Positions 8,891-17,977 of a stretch of 64,000 nt of DNA are shown here, piece after piece. This DNA comes from Streptomyces seoulensis. GTDB taxonomy: Bacteria; Actinomycetota; Actinomycetes; Streptomycetales; Streptomycetaceae. Each line of letters starts with the position of its first letter. Position 1 is the first letter of the stretch. The notes under the pieces were generated by a model, which searched no databases, was not told where the DNA came from, and saw only the letters and a list, made by a program, of their open reading frames with translations. The position numbers were made by a program, and so were the translations under genes. The stretch lies in assembly GCF_022846655.1 (NCBI RefSeq), contig NZ_AP025667.1, positions 2,331,001 through 2,395,000 of the forward strand, written 5' to 3'.

Positions 8891-10432
8891 GTGTCGGAAC
8901 GGATATCGCCGCCGGAGGCCAAGGCCTCGGCGGCCGAGGAACCGGTCGTGCTCGACGACGACGCGACCCTGCACGCGATGGGTTATCCGCGTAAACTCAC
9001 GCGTCGTTTCAAAGCGTTCGACAATTTTGCGATCTCCTTCACCATCATCAATATCCTCTCGGGCATTTTCTCGTCCTTCGGATTCGGCCTGAGTGCGGGC
9101 GGCCCCCGTATTCTCGTGTTCGGCTGGATCGGGGTCTCGGTGATGGTGCTGTTCATCGGCGCCGCCATGGCGGAGGTCGCCTCCGCCTATCCGACGAGCG
9201 GGGCGCTGTATTTCTCCGCCGGTAAACTCGCCAAGCGGCACAAGGGTGCCTGGTCCTGGTTCACCGGCTGGCTGAACTTCGTCGGCCAGATCGGCGGCAC
9301 CGCCGCCACGGGCTACGCCGCCGCCACCTTCATCCAGGCGTTCGTGGCCCTCCAGTGGCCGTCCTACGAGCCGACCGCCCACCAGACGGTGCTGATCACC
9401 GCGCTGGTGATCGTGCTCCAGGGACTCGCCAACACCTTCACCGTCCAGCTCGTCGCGGTGCTGAACCGGATTTCCGTGTGGTGGCTGCTGATCGGACTCG
9501 TCGTGATCGTGGGCGCACTCATCGTGATTCCCGATCATCATCAGTCGGCGTCCTTCGTGACGCATTTCGAGAACAACACCGGCTTCACCAACGGCCTTTA
9601 CGGCGGCATGCTCGGCCTGCTGGTCACGAGCTGGACCTTCACCGGCTTCGACGGCAGCTTCCACATGTCGGAGGAAACGGTCCAGGCGACGGTCAACGCG
9701 CCGAAGGGCATCACCCGAGCCATCGGCTATTCGGCGATCACCGGCCTGATCCTGATGCTCGCGCTGGTCTACAGCATTAGCGACTACACCAAGGTGGCCG
9801 GTTCGGACGCCCCGCCCGTCCAGATTCTCATCGACGGGCTCGGCCTCGCCACCGCCAAGGTCATGCTCCTCATCGTCATCGGCGCCATGCTCTTCTGCGG
9901 GCTGGCCAACCTCACCAGCAACACCCGGCAGATCTTCGCCTTCTCGCGCGACGGCGCCATGCCGGGCTCGCGCTGGTGGCACTCCGTCTCGCAGCGCACC
10001 CGGACGCCCGTCAAGGCGGTGTGGCTCGCCGTCGGTTGCTCGCTCGCCCTGGTGGTGCCGGGCTGGTGGTCCCACACGGCGTTCACCGCGATCGTCAGCG
10101 TCAACGTGGTCGGGCTGTTCCTCGCCTACGCGGTGCCGATCTTCCTGCGGCTGCGGCTCGGCGACGAGTTCCAGCCCGGCCCCTGGCACCTGGGCCGCTG
10201 GGGCAAGCCGATCGGCTGGGTCGCGGTGACCTGGATCCTCGTCAGCAGCGTCCTGTTCATGCTGCCGCAGGCGTCCCCGATCACCGTGGACTCCTTCAAC
10301 TACGCGCCGATCGCGCTCGCGGCCGTCCTGCTCATCGCCACGGTGTGGTGGTTCACCACCGCCCGCCGCCGCTTCCAGGGCCCGGTCAGCTACGGCCGCC
10401 CCGACGAGGTCGCGGCGATGGACCTGGTCTGA
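8891..10432 (+). CDS. APC-superfamily amino acid permease
   Basis: A 513-residue polytopic membrane protein of the amino acid-polyamine-organocation superfamily. About twelve hydrophobic segments are seen, beginning FAISFTIINILSGIFSSFGF, and the family signatures EVASAYPTSGALYF and GFDGSFHMSEET are present. The nearest described groups are GABA/basic amino acid permeases; the substrate cannot be read from the sequence. I start at the GTG at 8891 behind AAAGGCAGATCA; the frame is open far upstream but overlaps the preceding gene. The first 50 codons use many A/T-ending codons (TAT, AAA, AAT, TTT), unusual beside its neighbours. This could mark different ancestry or low expression; it is not proof of transfer. 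A hairpin follows at 10470. Confidence 0.9.
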   Translation: MSERISPPEAKASAAEEPVVLDDDATLHAMGYPRKLTRRFKAFDNFAISFTIINILSGIFSSFGFGLSAGGPRILVFGWIGVSVMVLFIGAAMAEVASAYPTSGALYFSAGKLAKRHKGAWSWFTGWLNFVGQIGGTAATGYAAATFIQAFVALQWPSYEPTAHQTVLITALVIVLQGLANTFTVQLVAVLNRISVWWLLIGLVVIVGALIVIPDHHQSASFVTHFENNTGFTNGLYGGMLGLLVTSWTFTGFDGSFHMSEETVQATVNAPKGITRAIGYSAITGLILMLALVYSISDYTKVAGSDAPPVQILIDGLGLATAKVMLLIVIGAMLFCGLANLTSNTRQIFAFSRDGAMPGSRWWHSVSQRTRTPVKAVWLAVGCSLALVVPGWWSHTAFTAIVSVNVVGLFLAYAVPIFLRLRLGDEFQPGPWHLGRWGKPIGWVAVTWILVSSVLFMLPQASPITVDSFNYAPIALAAVLLIATVWWFTTARRRFQGPVSYGRPDEVAAMDLV

Positions 10433-10469
10433 GTCCCCGGATGACATGAGCCTGCCACGGCGGGCCACC

Positions 10470-10509
10470 ACGGCCCCGGTGCGCGGCATCCCGCCCGCAC
10501 CGGGGCCGT
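10470..10509 (+). terminator. terminator of the permease gene
   Basis: A perfect 14-bp stem: ACGGCCCCGGTGCG (10470-10483) and its complement (10496-10509) around a 12-base loop, 38 bases after the permease stop. Confidence 0.7.
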
Positions 10510-10670
10510 CCCCGTGCCCGGTCCGCCGCGCCCCTTCATTGGCCGAGACCAATATTCGTGGGCGCGGCATGCGCCGAAGTGCTGGCAGGGGCATGTCGCC
10601 TGCTCCATAGTTGGCGCACAACCGTGCACCTGACCCGTCCCGACCCGGACACCTGGGGGTAGTCGCGCCC

Positions 10671-12041
10671 ATGAGCCAAGCCCAGCAGCCGTCCCGCCGA
10701 ACCGTCCTCGCCGCAGCCGTCGCCGTCGCGATGGCCGCCGGAACGGTACCCGCGGCCGCCGCCACCGCACAGGCGGCCGCCGACGCCGACGACTCGGGCC
10801 GCGCGCCCGCCCGTCCCGTCGACAACCGTGCCTGGACCACGTACACCGACTGGCGGAGCGGCACCGCGCGCGGCGTCCGGGCCGTCCCCGGCCACCGGCC
10901 CGGCGTCGCCATCGCCGCGCCCGTGGGCCGCACCGACTACACCGACCCGCACACCGGCACCACCGCCACCTGGGAGTACGCCACCTGGACCTCCCCGCTC
11001 CACCGGCTCAAGGTGCCCGCGACCGAGCTGATCGCCTCCTGGAACGCGGACACCCCCGCGGGCACCTGGCTCCAGGTCGAGCTCCAGGCCACGTACTCCG
11101 ACGGCGCCTCCGCCCCCTGGTACGTGATGGGCCGCTGGGCCGCCGGCGACGAGGACATCAAGCGGACCTCGGTGGACGACCAGAGCGACGGCAAGAGCTC
11201 GGTGTGGACCGACACCTTCGCCATCGACGACGCGAGCACCGGCCTGCGCGCGGTGGCGTACCGGCTGCGGCTCACCCTGTACCGGGCCCCGGGCACCCGC
11301 CGCACCCCGACCGTGTGGCGGATCGGCGCCATGGGCTCCGACATCCCCGACCGCTTCACCGTCCCGGCCTCCACCCCCGGCCTCGCCCGCGAGCTCGTCG
11401 TACCGCGCTACTCGCAGGAGATCCACAAGGGCCAGTACCCGCAGTACGACAACGGCGGCGAGGCATGGTGCAGCCCCACCTCCTCGCAGATGATCGTCGA
11501 GTACTGGGGCGGCAGGCTCACCCCGGAGCAGCTCTCCTGGGTCGACCCTTCCTATGCCGATCCGCAGGTCGACCACGCGGCCCGGTACACCTACGACCAC
11601 CAGTACACGGGCTGCGGCAACTGGCCGTTCAACGCCGCCTACGCGGCCACCTTCCCCGGTGTCCAGGGCGTGGTGACCCGGCTGACCTCGCTCACCGATC
11701 TGGAGACCCTGATCGCGGCGGGCATCCCGGCCATCACCTCCCAGTCCTTCCTCAAGACCGAGCTGACCGGCGCCGGTTACGGCACCTCCGGCCACCTGAT
11801 GACGGTGATCGGCTTCACCGCCGACGGGGACGTCATCGCCAATGACCCGGCCTCGCCCAGCGATGCCGAGGTGCGCCGGGTCTACGCGCGGCGCGAGTGG
11901 GAGAACATCTGGCTCAGGACCAAGCGGTACAACGCCTCCGGCCAGGTCGCCTCCGGCACCGGCGGCGTCTGCTACCTGTACTTCCCGGCCGACCCGACCC
12001 CGCGCCAGGCACGCGCCCTGGCGGCGGTGGGCGTGCGCTGA
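10671..12041 (+). CDS. secreted C39-like cysteine peptidase family protein
   Basis: A 456-residue exported protein. The N-terminus QPSRRTVLAAAVAVAMAAG is a Tat-type signal peptide (SRRTVL) with a likely cut after AAAATA. Residues about 40-240 form a beta-rich domain; residues 255-440 match the peptidase C39-like fold. Candidate catalytic residues are Cys267 in GEAWCSPTSS, His375 in SGHLMTVIGF and Asp392 in NDPAS. It lacks the ABC-transporter parts of true bacteriocin C39 peptidases, so it is probably an extracellular hydrolase of unknown substrate. I use ATG 10671, directly before the twin-arginine signal; an in-frame TTG lies at 10611. Confidence 0.85.
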   Translation: MSQAQQPSRRTVLAAAVAVAMAAGTVPAAAATAQAAADADDSGRAPARPVDNRAWTTYTDWRSGTARGVRAVPGHRPGVAIAAPVGRTDYTDPHTGTTATWEYATWTSPLHRLKVPATELIASWNADTPAGTWLQVELQATYSDGASAPWYVMGRWAAGDEDIKRTSVDDQSDGKSSVWTDTFAIDDASTGLRAVAYRLRLTLYRAPGTRRTPTVWRIGAMGSDIPDRFTVPASTPGLARELVVPRYSQEIHKGQYPQYDNGGEAWCSPTSSQMIVEYWGGRLTPEQLSWVDPSYADPQVDHAARYTYDHQYTGCGNWPFNAAYAATFPGVQGVVTRLTSLTDLETLIAAGIPAITSQSFLKTELTGAGYGTSGHLMTVIGFTADGDVIANDPASPSDAEVRRVYARREWENIWLRTKRYNASGQVASGTGGVCYLYFPADPTPRQARALAAVGVR

Positions 12042-12177
12042 CCCGCCGGCGGCGGCCGGGCTCCGGCCCGCCCGCCGCCCGCCGCGTGCGCCCCTCGCAG
12101 CGCCCCCGGGCCGCCCGGCACCCTCTGCCATACTGCGAAGGTCCCGCCTACTGCCGAGACCAGGGTGGAAATTGAAC

Positions 12178-12870
12178 GTGGGTCAACAGCGTGCCGCCGC
12201 CCACCCTCCGGCCCACGGCCCGGGCCGCGCGGGCGGCGCCCCCGCCCGGGCGCGCGGCACCGACCGCTCCGCGGCCCGCCGCGCCGAGCTGATAGCCATC
12301 GGGCGCGCGCTGTTCGCGGACACCTCCTACGACGCGCTGTCCATGGACGACATCGCCCGTCAGGCCCATGTCGCCAAGGGCCTGATCTACTACTACTTCC
12401 GCTCCAAGCGCGGCTACTACCTGGCGATCGTCCAGGACTCCGTGGCCGAACTGGTCGCCTTCGCCGCGAGCGGCGCCGAACTGCCCGCCGTGGACCGCCT
12501 CCAGCGCACCATCGACGGCTACCTCCGCTTCGCCGAGCACCACCAGGCCGCGTACCGCACCATCGTCAGCGGCGGCGTCGGCTTCGACGCCGAGGTGCAC
12601 GCCATCCGGGACGGGGTGCGTGAGGCCATCGTCGCCACCATCGCCGACGGCGCCTACGGCCGGACCGACATCGGTCCGCTGGCCCGTACCGGCCTGTTCT
12701 CCTGGGTGTGCAGCGTCGAGGGCACCACGCTGGACTGGATCGGCCGCCCGGAGCTGACCCGCGCCGCCCTGGGTGAGCTGCTGGTGAAGACGCTCGGCGG
12801 GACCCTGCGCGCCATCGAGGAGCTGGACCCCTCCTGTCCGGCCCCGCCGCCGGCCCGCCGCGACGGCTGA
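12178..12870 (+). CDS. TetR-family transcriptional regulator
   Basis: A 230-residue regulator. After a Pro/Ala/Gly-rich tail of about 35 residues comes a TetR N-terminal DNA-binding domain: AIGRALFADTSYDALSMDDI, then the recognition helix and YYYFRSKRGYYLAIV. The C-terminal two thirds are the ligand-binding domain. An acyl-CoA dehydrogenase follows about 215 bases later on the same strand, so control of acyl-CoA metabolism is plausible but not shown. Start GTG 12178 is the one closest to a conserved beginning; the frame is open further upstream through the neighbour's tail. Confidence 0.85.
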   Translation: MGQQRAAAHPPAHGPGRAGGAPARARGTDRSAARRAELIAIGRALFADTSYDALSMDDIARQAHVAKGLIYYYFRSKRGYYLAIVQDSVAELVAFAASGAELPAVDRLQRTIDGYLRFAEHHQAAYRTIVSGGVGFDAEVHAIRDGVREAIVATIADGAYGRTDIGPLARTGLFSWVCSVEGTTLDWIGRPELTRAALGELLVKTLGGTLRAIEELDPSCPAPPPARRDG

Positions 12871-13087
12871 GCGAGCCCCGGAACGGCCCCGGCTGGATTC
12901 TTCAGGTAAGCGGTCGTTAACTGGTGACGGGACGTCCTCGATCGGGCATACTCACGGCACAAGCCGCTGGTCAGCCGCCTCCGAGACCCGGAAGCGGGCC
13001 CTCGGCGCAACCGGAGCGATCGCGCGGAGCCGCCCCACCCAAGGCGCACATCCGCCGATGTGCCCGCACAGGGAGGAGTCCGACGCC

Positions 13088-14260
13088 ATGTCCGACCGCG
13101 AAACGCAGCCGGTGGAGCGTCAACTGCCCACGGACGAGGCGAGGGATCTGCTCGCCCTGGTCCGGGACATCGCACAGCGCGAGATCGCGCCGAAGGCGGC
13201 CGAGGAGGAGGACGCCGGACGCTTCCCCCGCGAGGTCTTCACCCTGCTCTCGGAAGCGGGCCTGCTGGGCCTGCCCTACGACCCCGAGCACGGCGGCGGC
13301 GAGCAGCCCTACGAGGTCTACCTCCAGGTGCTGGAGGAACTGGCCGCGGCCCGGCTCACCGTCGGCCTCGGCGTCAGCGTGCACACCCTCGCCGCGTACG
13401 CGCTCGCCACCCACGGCACCAAGCAGCAGCAGGTCGAGCACCTGCCCGCCATGCTCGGCGGCGGCCTGCTGGGCGCCTACTGCCTCTCCGAGGCGTCCTC
13501 CGGCTCGGACGCCGCCTCCCTGCGCACCAGGGCCGTCCGGGACGGCGAGGACTGGGTGCTGAGCGGCACCAAGGCGTGGATCACCCACGGCGGCATCGCG
13601 GACTTCTACACCGTGATGGCCCGCACCGGCGAGGACGGCCCGCGCGGCATCACCGCGTTCCTGGTGCCCGGCGACGCCGAGGGCCTCGGCGCGGCCGCGC
13701 CGGAGAAGAAGATGGGCCTCAAGGGCAGCCCCACCGCCCAGATTCACCTGGACGGCGTACGCGTCCCGGACGAGCGCCGGATCGGCGAGGAGGGCCAGGG
13801 CTTCGGCATCGCCCTGTCCGCGCTCGACTCGGGCCGGCTCGGCATAGCGGCCTGCGCCATCGGCGTCGCCCAGGCGGCCCTGGACCAGGCGTTGTCGTAC
13901 GCCGCGGAGCGCCGGCAGTTCGGCCACCCCATCGCGGACTTCCAGGGACTGCGCTTCATGCTGGCCGACATGGCCACGCAGATCGAGGCCGGCCGGGCGC
14001 TGTACCTGGCCGCGGCCCGGCTGAAGGACGCGGGCAGGCCGTTCGCCAAGCAGGCGGCCATGGCCAAGCTGCACTGCACCGACACGGCGATGCGGGTCAC
14101 CACCGACGCCGTGCAGATCCTCGGCGGCTACGGCTACACCGCCGACTTCCCGGCCGAGCGCTACATGCGCGAGGCCAAGGTGCTGCAGATCGTCGAGGGC
14201 ACCAACCAGATCCAGCGGATGGTCATCGCTCGTCATCTGGCGGGGCCGGAGAGTCGCTGA
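13088..14260 (+). CDS. acyl-CoA dehydrogenase
   Basis: A 390-residue FAD enzyme that makes the alpha,beta-double bond of acyl-CoA esters. The whole family pattern is visible: N-terminal helical domain, AYCLSEASSGSDAASL (signature 1), the beta domain with TKAWITHGG, and QILGGYGYTADFPAERYMR near the C-terminus. The catalytic base is Glu370 in VEGTNQIQR. Electrons would pass to ETF, which is not encoded here. Start ATG 13088 lies 12 bases after GGAGG. The chain-length preference cannot be told; the sequence is of the short/medium-chain or isovaleryl-like type. The 3' end overlaps a small minus-strand gene by about 38 bases. Confidence 0.93.
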   Translation: MSDRETQPVERQLPTDEARDLLALVRDIAQREIAPKAAEEEDAGRFPREVFTLLSEAGLLGLPYDPEHGGGEQPYEVYLQVLEELAAARLTVGLGVSVHTLAAYALATHGTKQQQVEHLPAMLGGGLLGAYCLSEASSGSDAASLRTRAVRDGEDWVLSGTKAWITHGGIADFYTVMARTGEDGPRGITAFLVPGDAEGLGAAAPEKKMGLKGSPTAQIHLDGVRVPDERRIGEEGQGFGIALSALDSGRLGIAACAIGVAQAALDQALSYAAERRQFGHPIADFQGLRFMLADMATQIEAGRALYLAAARLKDAGRPFAKQAAMAKLHCTDTAMRVTTDAVQILGGYGYTADFPAERYMREAKVLQIVEGTNQIQRMVIARHLAGPESR

Positions 14261-14459
14261 ACTGCCCCCTGCGCACCGTCGGGGCCGCCAGCTCGACCCA
14301 CTCCGGGTCATGGCGCCCCGGCAGCGTGCGGCCCCGGTCGGCCCACACCCGCATCAGCTCGGTGTAGATGGGCGGGTCCGGGTGCTGCGCGGCCGTGTCC
14401 GCGGGGCGGGGCACGTAGACGCGGCGCTGACGCCCGGTGGCCGTCTGGGTGGGAGTCAT
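14223..14459 (-). CDS. small conserved hypothetical protein
   Basis: A 78-residue basic, proline-rich protein. The core PPIYTELMRVWADRGRTLPG and HDPEWVELAA looks like small Streptomyces proteins that I recall without function. It has no signal peptide or membrane segment. No convincing ribosome-binding site is seen before the ATG at 14459. It overlaps the end of the acyl-CoA dehydrogenase gene on the other strand, so a shadow frame cannot be fully excluded. Confidence 0.5.
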   Translation of the reverse strand: MTPTQTATGRQRRVYVPRPADTAAQHPDPPIYTELMRVWADRGRTLPGRHDPEWVELAAPTVRRGQFSDSPAPPDDER

Positions 14460-14615
14460 GCCTGGCCAACGCGAGCGCGGCCGGGCAGGTCACCGGCGCG
14501 CGGAATCGAGCGTCAGTTCAGCGCCGTCCACACCCCGCGAGAACGCGGAGACCCCGCAGCACGGGCGCGGTACGCCCTGGTGCGGGGTCACTTCGACGGT
14601 CGCGGCCCGGAAGGG

Positions 14616-15059
14616 CTAGGCGGCGGCCCGGCCGCGCATGAAGGGCACCCGCATCGGGCGCGAGCCCGGACCGCCCACGTGTGAGAAGGGCTGCGTACGC
14701 CAGTCCAGGCCCTGGGGGAGCGTCAGCAGCAGGGCGGTGTCCTGCTCCTGCGGCTCGACGGACGCGTCGGCGGGGCGGGCGTCGCTCGCCGCGCGGCCCG
14801 TACCGGCGCAGGCCGTCAGCCCGAACGGGTTCCACGGCGAGGCGCACAGCGCGTGCTCCGGCAGGCTCTCCTCGTCCGCCAGCAGCGCGATGGCCTGCGC
14901 GCAGTCCGGGCAGATCACCCGGTACATCTCGAAGGTGTCGTAGTCGGCGTCGAGCCCGTAGGCGTCCGAGGCGTCGGGTTCGACGCCCTCCGGCTCGGGC
15001 TCGACCACCGACTGCTGCCGCTTGGAAACGGAGCGAACGGGGCGCTTGACACTCTGCAT
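14616..15059 (-). CDS. conserved Streptomyces protein with Cys pair
   Basis: A 147-residue soluble protein of unknown function. A CPDCAQAIALLADEE motif and a later CASPWNPF could form a small metal site. The rest is acidic and low in complexity at the N-terminus. The start is well supported: ATG 15059 follows AGGGGGAGAATCCC. A likely promoter on the minus strand is TTGAAC (15164-15169) and CACGAT (15141-15146), 17 bases apart. The -10 is overlapped by a perfect palindrome, CGTGAG-AAC-CTCACG (15143-15157). Confidence 0.75.
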   Translation of the reverse strand: MQSVKRPVRSVSKRQQSVVEPEPEGVEPDASDAYGLDADYDTFEMYRVICPDCAQAIALLADEESLPEHALCASPWNPFGLTACAGTGRAASDARPADASVEPQEQDTALLLTLPQGLDWRTQPFSHVGGPGSRPMRVPFMRGRAAA

Positions 15060-15142
15060 GGGATTCTCCCCCTAAGGCTGGGCCGTGAAGGCGCTGCGGC
15101 CTCGACCACAGCAAGCACTTCCCGGCGGATCTCGGCGGTAAT

Positions 15143-15157
15143 CGTGAGAACCTCACG
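15143..15157. promoter_or_regulatory. palindrome over a putative -10, possible operator
   Basis: CGTGAG and CTCACG are perfect arms around AAC. The site lies on the inferred -10 of the leftward gene and about 140 bases before the Lrp/AsnC regulator start, so the divergent Lrp protein is one candidate binder. Confidence 0.35.
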
Positions 15158-15294
15158 GAGCGCGTTCAAGTGGTGTGGCGTTCGTCACAGGCTAACGGTG
15201 GATATCCGCCCAGATGCCGCGTGCCGCGCCATCGGGCGGCCCCGAAGTTCCCCCGCGCGCACGCGCGCGAACCCACAGGGTAGGTTTTGGCGGC

Positions 15295-15738
15295 ATGGAG
15301 GAGCTGGACCGTCAGATCGTGGAGCTGCTCGTCAAGGACGGGCGCATGAGCTACACGGACCTGGGCAAGGCCACGGGCCTGTCCACGTCGGCCGTGCACC
15401 AGCGGGTGCGCCGGCTCGAACAGCGGGGCGTCATCCGCGGCTACGCCGCCGTCGTCGACCCCGAGGCGGTCGGGCTGCCGATGACCGCCTTCATCTCGGT
15501 CAAACCCTTCGACCCCAGCGCCCCCGACGACATCGCCGACCGGCTCGCGGACGTCCCCGAGATCGAGGCGTGCCACAGCGTCGCCGGGGACGAGAACTAC
15601 ATCCTCAAGGTGCGGGTCGCCACCCCGCACGAACTCGAGGAACTGCTCGCCCGGCTGCGCTCGCTGGCCGGGGTCTCCACCCGCACCACGGTCGTGCTGT
15701 CCACGCCCTACGAGGCTCGCCCGCCGAAGATCTCCTGA
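15295..15738 (+). CDS. Lrp/AsnC-family transcriptional regulator
   Basis: A 147-residue regulator. Residues 1-60 are the AsnC-type winged helix-turn-helix (LDRQIVELLVKDGRMSYTDL, then STSAVHQRVRRLEQRGVI). Residues 65-145 are the RAM/ligand domain with AGDENYILKV, the usual effector-pocket region. Such proteins respond to amino acids. There is no Shine-Dalgarno sequence before ATG 15295; instead TAGGTT sits nine bases upstream like a -10, so a leaderless mRNA is likely. The YtcJ-like amidohydrolase follows 59 bases later. Confidence 0.9.
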   Translation: MEELDRQIVELLVKDGRMSYTDLGKATGLSTSAVHQRVRRLEQRGVIRGYAAVVDPEAVGLPMTAFISVKPFDPSAPDDIADRLADVPEIEACHSVAGDENYILKVRVATPHELEELLARLRSLAGVSTRTTVVLSTPYEARPPKIS

Positions 15739-15797
15739 GCCCGCCGACACGCGCCCCGGTTCCGGGCGCGCCGCGGTGACGGGGGAGACTGGTGGGC

Positions 15798-17402
15798 ATG
15801 AGTGAGCAGCCCGCCGCCCCCCGGACCGTCCTCCTGCGCCGCGGAGAGGTCCACAGCCCCGCCGACCCCTTCGCCACCGCCATGGTGGTGGAGCACGGCC
15901 AGGTCGCCTGGGTCGGCTCCGAGGGCGCCGCAGACGCCTTCGCCGACGGGGTGGACGAGGTCGTCGACCTCGACGGCGCCCTGGTCACCCCCGCCTTCAC
16001 CGACGCCCATGTGCACACCACCGCCACGGGCCTCGCGCTGACCGGGCTCGACCTCTCCGGCGCCCCCACGCTGGAGGCCGCCCTCGCCCTCGTCCGGGAC
16101 TTCGCCGCCGCCAGCCCCGCCGACCGGGTCCTGCTGGGCCACGGCTGGGACGCCGCCCGCTGGCCCGGCGGCCGCCCGCCGCTCCGCGCCGAACTGGACG
16201 CCGCCACCGGTGGCCGCCCGCTCTACCTCTCCCGTGCCGACGTCCACTCGGCCGTCGTCAGCAGCGCCCTGCTGGACCTGGTCCCGGACACGGTGAGCCG
16301 CGCGGACGCCCCGCTCACCGCCGACGACCACCATGCCGTCCGCGAGGCCGCCCTGGCCGCCCTCGCCCCGGCCCAGCGCGCCGAGGCCCAGCGCACCGCG
16401 CTCGCCCACGCGGCCTCCCTCGGCATCGGCTCCGTGCACGAGTGCGGCGGCCCGCAGATCTCCTCCGAGGACGACTTCACCGGTCTGCTGAAGCTCGCCG
16501 CCGAGGTGGACGGCCCGCGCGTCGTCGGCTACTGGGCCGAGCAGGACGTCGACAAGGCCCGTGAGCTGGGCGCGGTGGGCGCGGCCGGTGACCTCTTCGT
16601 GGACGGCGCCCTTGGCTCCCACACCGCCTGCCTGCACCAGCCGTACGCCGACGCCGCGCACACCGGTATCGCCTACCTGGACGCCGACGCGGTCGCCGGG
16701 CACGTCGTCGCCTGCACCGAGGCCGGACTCCAGGCGGGCTTCCACGCCATCGGCGACCTGGCCGTCACGGCCGTCGTCGAGGGCGTGCGCGCCGCCGCCG
16801 AGAAGGTCGGCCTCGCCCGCGTGCGGGCCGCCCGGCACCGCGTCGAGCACGCCGAGATGCTCACCCCCGACACCGTCGCCGCCTTCGCCGAGCTGGGCCT
16901 GATCGCCTCCGTGCAGCCCGCCTTCGACGCGGTCTGGGGCGGCGACGACGGCATGTACGCCCGTCGCCTGGGCGTCGAGCGGGCCCGCACCCTCAACCCG
17001 TACGCGGCCCTGCTGCGCGCCGGGGTGCCGCTCGCCTTCGGTTCCGACAGCCCGGTCACCCCGCTCGACCCCTGGGGCACCGTCCGCGCCGCCGCCTTCC
17101 ACCGCACCCCCGAGCACCGGGTCTCGGTGCGCGCGGCGTTCACCGCGCACACGCGCGGCGGTTGGCGCGCCGTCGGCCGGGACGACGCGGGTGTCCTGGT
17201 GCCGGGCGCGCCCGCCGACTACGCGGTCTGGCACACCGGGGACCTGATCGTGCAGGCCCCCGACGACCGGGTGGCCCGCTGGTCCACCGATCCGCGCTCG
17301 GGCACCCCCGGCCTGCCCGACCTCACCCCCGGCTCCGGGCTCCCGGTCTGCCTGCGGACGGTGGTCGGGGGGCGGACGGTGTTCGTACGGCCGGGCGAGT
17401 GA
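15798..17402 (+). CDS. YtcJ-type metal-dependent amidohydrolase
   Basis: A 534-residue amidohydrolase of the amidohydrolase_3/YtcJ group. Metal ligands fit the family: FTDAHVHTT (first His-x-His), GFHAIGDLAV, HRVEHAEML and GSDSPV near the C-terminus. VDGALGSHTA is typical of the YtcJ branch. These enzymes hydrolyse amide or carbamate bonds in small molecules; the substrate here is unknown. Two starts are possible: GTG 15792 and ATG 15798, both behind GGGGGAG; I prefer the ATG. The Lrp regulator just upstream may control it. Confidence 0.88.
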   Translation: MSEQPAAPRTVLLRRGEVHSPADPFATAMVVEHGQVAWVGSEGAADAFADGVDEVVDLDGALVTPAFTDAHVHTTATGLALTGLDLSGAPTLEAALALVRDFAAASPADRVLLGHGWDAARWPGGRPPLRAELDAATGGRPLYLSRADVHSAVVSSALLDLVPDTVSRADAPLTADDHHAVREAALAALAPAQRAEAQRTALAHAASLGIGSVHECGGPQISSEDDFTGLLKLAAEVDGPRVVGYWAEQDVDKARELGAVGAAGDLFVDGALGSHTACLHQPYADAAHTGIAYLDADAVAGHVVACTEAGLQAGFHAIGDLAVTAVVEGVRAAAEKVGLARVRAARHRVEHAEMLTPDTVAAFAELGLIASVQPAFDAVWGGDDGMYARRLGVERARTLNPYAALLRAGVPLAFGSDSPVTPLDPWGTVRAAAFHRTPEHRVSVRAAFTAHTRGGWRAVGRDDAGVLVPGAPADYAVWHTGDLIVQAPDDRVARWSTDPRSGTPGLPDLTPGSGLPVCLRTVVGGRTVFVRPGE

Positions 17403-17977
17403 CTTCCCGCCCCACCGTCCCGCCGAACGGGTGGCACCGGTCGGTCGCCCGACCTGCGCATCCCCCCCGTTTTCCGCGCCTTCCCGGCGTACGCGCTGGT
17501 CAGGGGGCTGTTGACAGCCGACGGCGGCGGGCCGGTAGGTTCGGCCGCGTCCACCAACGGACGTTCGACCGGGGAGTGTTCGCGCACTCGTCGCAGCGCC
17601 ACTGGGTCAGGACGGTGTGCCGTACCGGGGCACCGTCGACGGCAGCCAGGCGCAGTGCTCGCGCCGACGAGGGAGCGCTCCGGCCGGTCGGCAAGGTGTG
17701 ACCCGGATGGGGCCCGCGCGCTCAGTAGACAACGGCTCTCGGTAGATCCGCAGCCAGCGGGTCCCAGGTCGGCCCGAAGGGCGCCGGGCCCCCATCCGCC
17801 GCGGGAGAGCCGTGGAAGAGCTGCGGAAGAGCCGTGGGAGACCGCGGGGAAAGGCGCCGAAAAGCGCGCTCCTACCCCGCTCGCCGGCTTCCGACACCGC
17901 CCGAGGCCCGCGCCGCCGCGTCATCGCAGGCCGTGACCACTATGGTGGACGCCTGCGCACGACATGAAGGGGCAGCA
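17403..17977 (+). other. 575-bp region with a long leader before ppm1
   Basis: No convincing protein gene is seen. A consensus promoter at 17511-17541 would start transcription about 430 bases before ppm1. Short rightward frames exist but lack ribosome-binding sites. The stretch 17740-17880 is rich in GC inverted segments. Confidence 0.35.
17511..17541 (+). promoter_or_regulatory. HrdB-type promoter upstream of ppm1
   Basis: TTGACA (17511-17516) and TAGGTT (17536-17541), 19 bases apart, close to the Streptomyces housekeeping consensus. It points towards ppm1, leaving a leader of about 430 bases. Confidence 0.55.

Noticed and set aside
17511..17936. 141-codon plus-strand frame before ppm1
   Set aside because: It begins at the -35 hexamer of the inferred promoter, lacks a ribosome-binding site and has Arg/Pro/Gly-rich non-conserved composition.
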